Source of the DNA: Gulosibacter massiliensis
Lineage (GTDB): Bacteria; Actinomycetota; Actinomycetes; Actinomycetales; Microbacteriaceae
Assembly (NCBI GenBank): GCA_945901035.1
Contig: CAMDKN010000039.1
Coordinates: forward strand, 1 to 9,026
Length of the DNA stretch: 9,026 nucleotides
Reading direction: 5' to 3'
The notes under the pieces: generated by a model
What the model saw: only the letters and a program-made list of their open reading frames with translations
Databases searched by the model: none
Told to the model about the DNA's origin: nothing
Program-made: the position numbers and the translations under genes
In this document: positions 8,524-9,026 of the stretch, piece by piece
Numbering within the stretch: the stretch's first letter is position 1
Layout: each line of letters begins with the position of its first letter

Positions 8524-9026
8524 CTACCGGGACGATTGTTTGATGACGTGAGTGAGGTCCGCGATCTGGTTGTATATCGATCGGCGCTCTTTGATCAGCT
8601 CGGTGATTTTGGTGTTGGCGTACATGACGGTGGTGTGATCCCGGCCGATAAGCTGCCCAATTTTGGGAAGTGACAGCGACGTCAATTCTCGGCACAGATA
8701 CATAGCGATTTGTCGAGCTTGAGCGATTGCGGCCGCGCGTGAGTTTCCATAAATATCGTCCAGCGAGATCTCAAAATATCGCGCGACGTGTTCGATGATG
8801 TCGGTCGGGGAAATGTCGCCCTCATCGAGTGTGATGAGGTCTTTCAGAATTGTCTGGACCAACGACAGATCGACCGGGACACGGTTCAGACTGGCGAACG
8901 CACTGACCCGGATGAGGGTTCCCTCTAATTCACGAATATTGGAGGACACCTTGGAAGCGATGTACTCGAGCACGTCGTCGTCGATTCCGAGGTTTTCAAG
9001 GGCCACCTTCTTTCGCAAGATGGCGA
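8524..9026 (-). CDS. dnaA: Chromosomal replication initiator DnaA (C-terminal part, cut by window edge)
   Basis: About 166 codons of the dnaA 3' end are visible, and the frame stays open through the right edge (AILRKK...), so the true start lies outside. DnaA binds boxes at oriC as an ATP-bound oligomer and opens the duplex; it also usually controls its own gene. Visible parts are the end of the AAA+ domain III, including the sensor-II region SSNIRELEGTLIRV, a linker helix, then domain IV. Domain IV contains ARQIAMYLCRELTSLSLPKIG and the DnaA signature GRDHTTVMYANTKI (RDHTTVMYA encoded at 8617-8643), which reads the box in the major groove. The protein ends VIKQSSR. The DNA-contacting residues look unaltered, so standard boxes should be recognised despite the degenerate sites nearby. 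Confidence 0.98.
   Translation of the reverse strand, partial: AILRKKVALENLGIDDDVLEYIASKVSSNIRELEGTLIRVSAFASLNRVPVDLSLVQTILKDLITLDEGDISPTDIIEHVARYFEISLDDIYGNSRAAAIAQARQIAMYLCRELTSLSLPKIGQLIGRDHTTVMYANTKITELIKERRSIYNQIADLTHVIKQSSR

Overview
This window is the conserved chromosomal replication-origin region of an actinobacterium, seen in reverse: every complete gene lies on the minus strand. Reading right to left, the order is the 3' part of dnaA, a 305-bp non-coding gap, dnaN, recF, dciA (DUF721), gyrB, gyrA, a small DUF3566 membrane protein, tRNA-Ile(GAT) and tRNA-Ala(TGC). This matches the known order at the start of the Mycobacterium tuberculosis chromosome (dnaA, dnaN, recF, Rv0004, gyrB, gyrA, Rv0007, ileT, alaT). 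DUF3566 and this gene order point firmly to Actinomycetota. Moderate GC content, short spacers and compact proteins suggest a small-genome lineage, possibly Microbacteriaceae-like, but that placement is inference.

Right end (8219-9026): dnaA runs off the window and only the end of its AAA+ region and its DNA-binding domain IV are visible. The dnaA-dnaN gap is the best candidate for oriC. It has several degenerate DnaA-box-like 9-mers, a 13-bp direct repeat spaced 104 bp apart, an AT-richer stretch, and a 20-bp palindrome just before the dnaN ribosome binding site.

Middle (3397-8218): dnaN, recF and dciA are packed so tightly (3-nt gap, 20-nt overlap) that they are almost certainly co-transcribed and translationally coupled. 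A 129-nt gap with a possible promoter then precedes gyrB and gyrA, which are 23 nt apart. DnaA opens the origin, DciA is the family that helps load the replicative helicase, DnaN is the polymerase clamp, RecF acts at gaps and stalled forks, and gyrase removes the supercoils made by the fork.

Left end (1-801): the DUF3566 gene overlaps the gyrA stop by 8 nt. Two tRNA genes follow, ending in a strong intrinsic terminator. Facing them on the plus strand is the last 35 codons of a gene entering from the left edge, apparently a membrane protein, which shares the terminator region.

I see no mobile element, CRISPR array, foreign island or new multi-gene system. The items worth a second look are small cis-elements in the origin and spacer regions.
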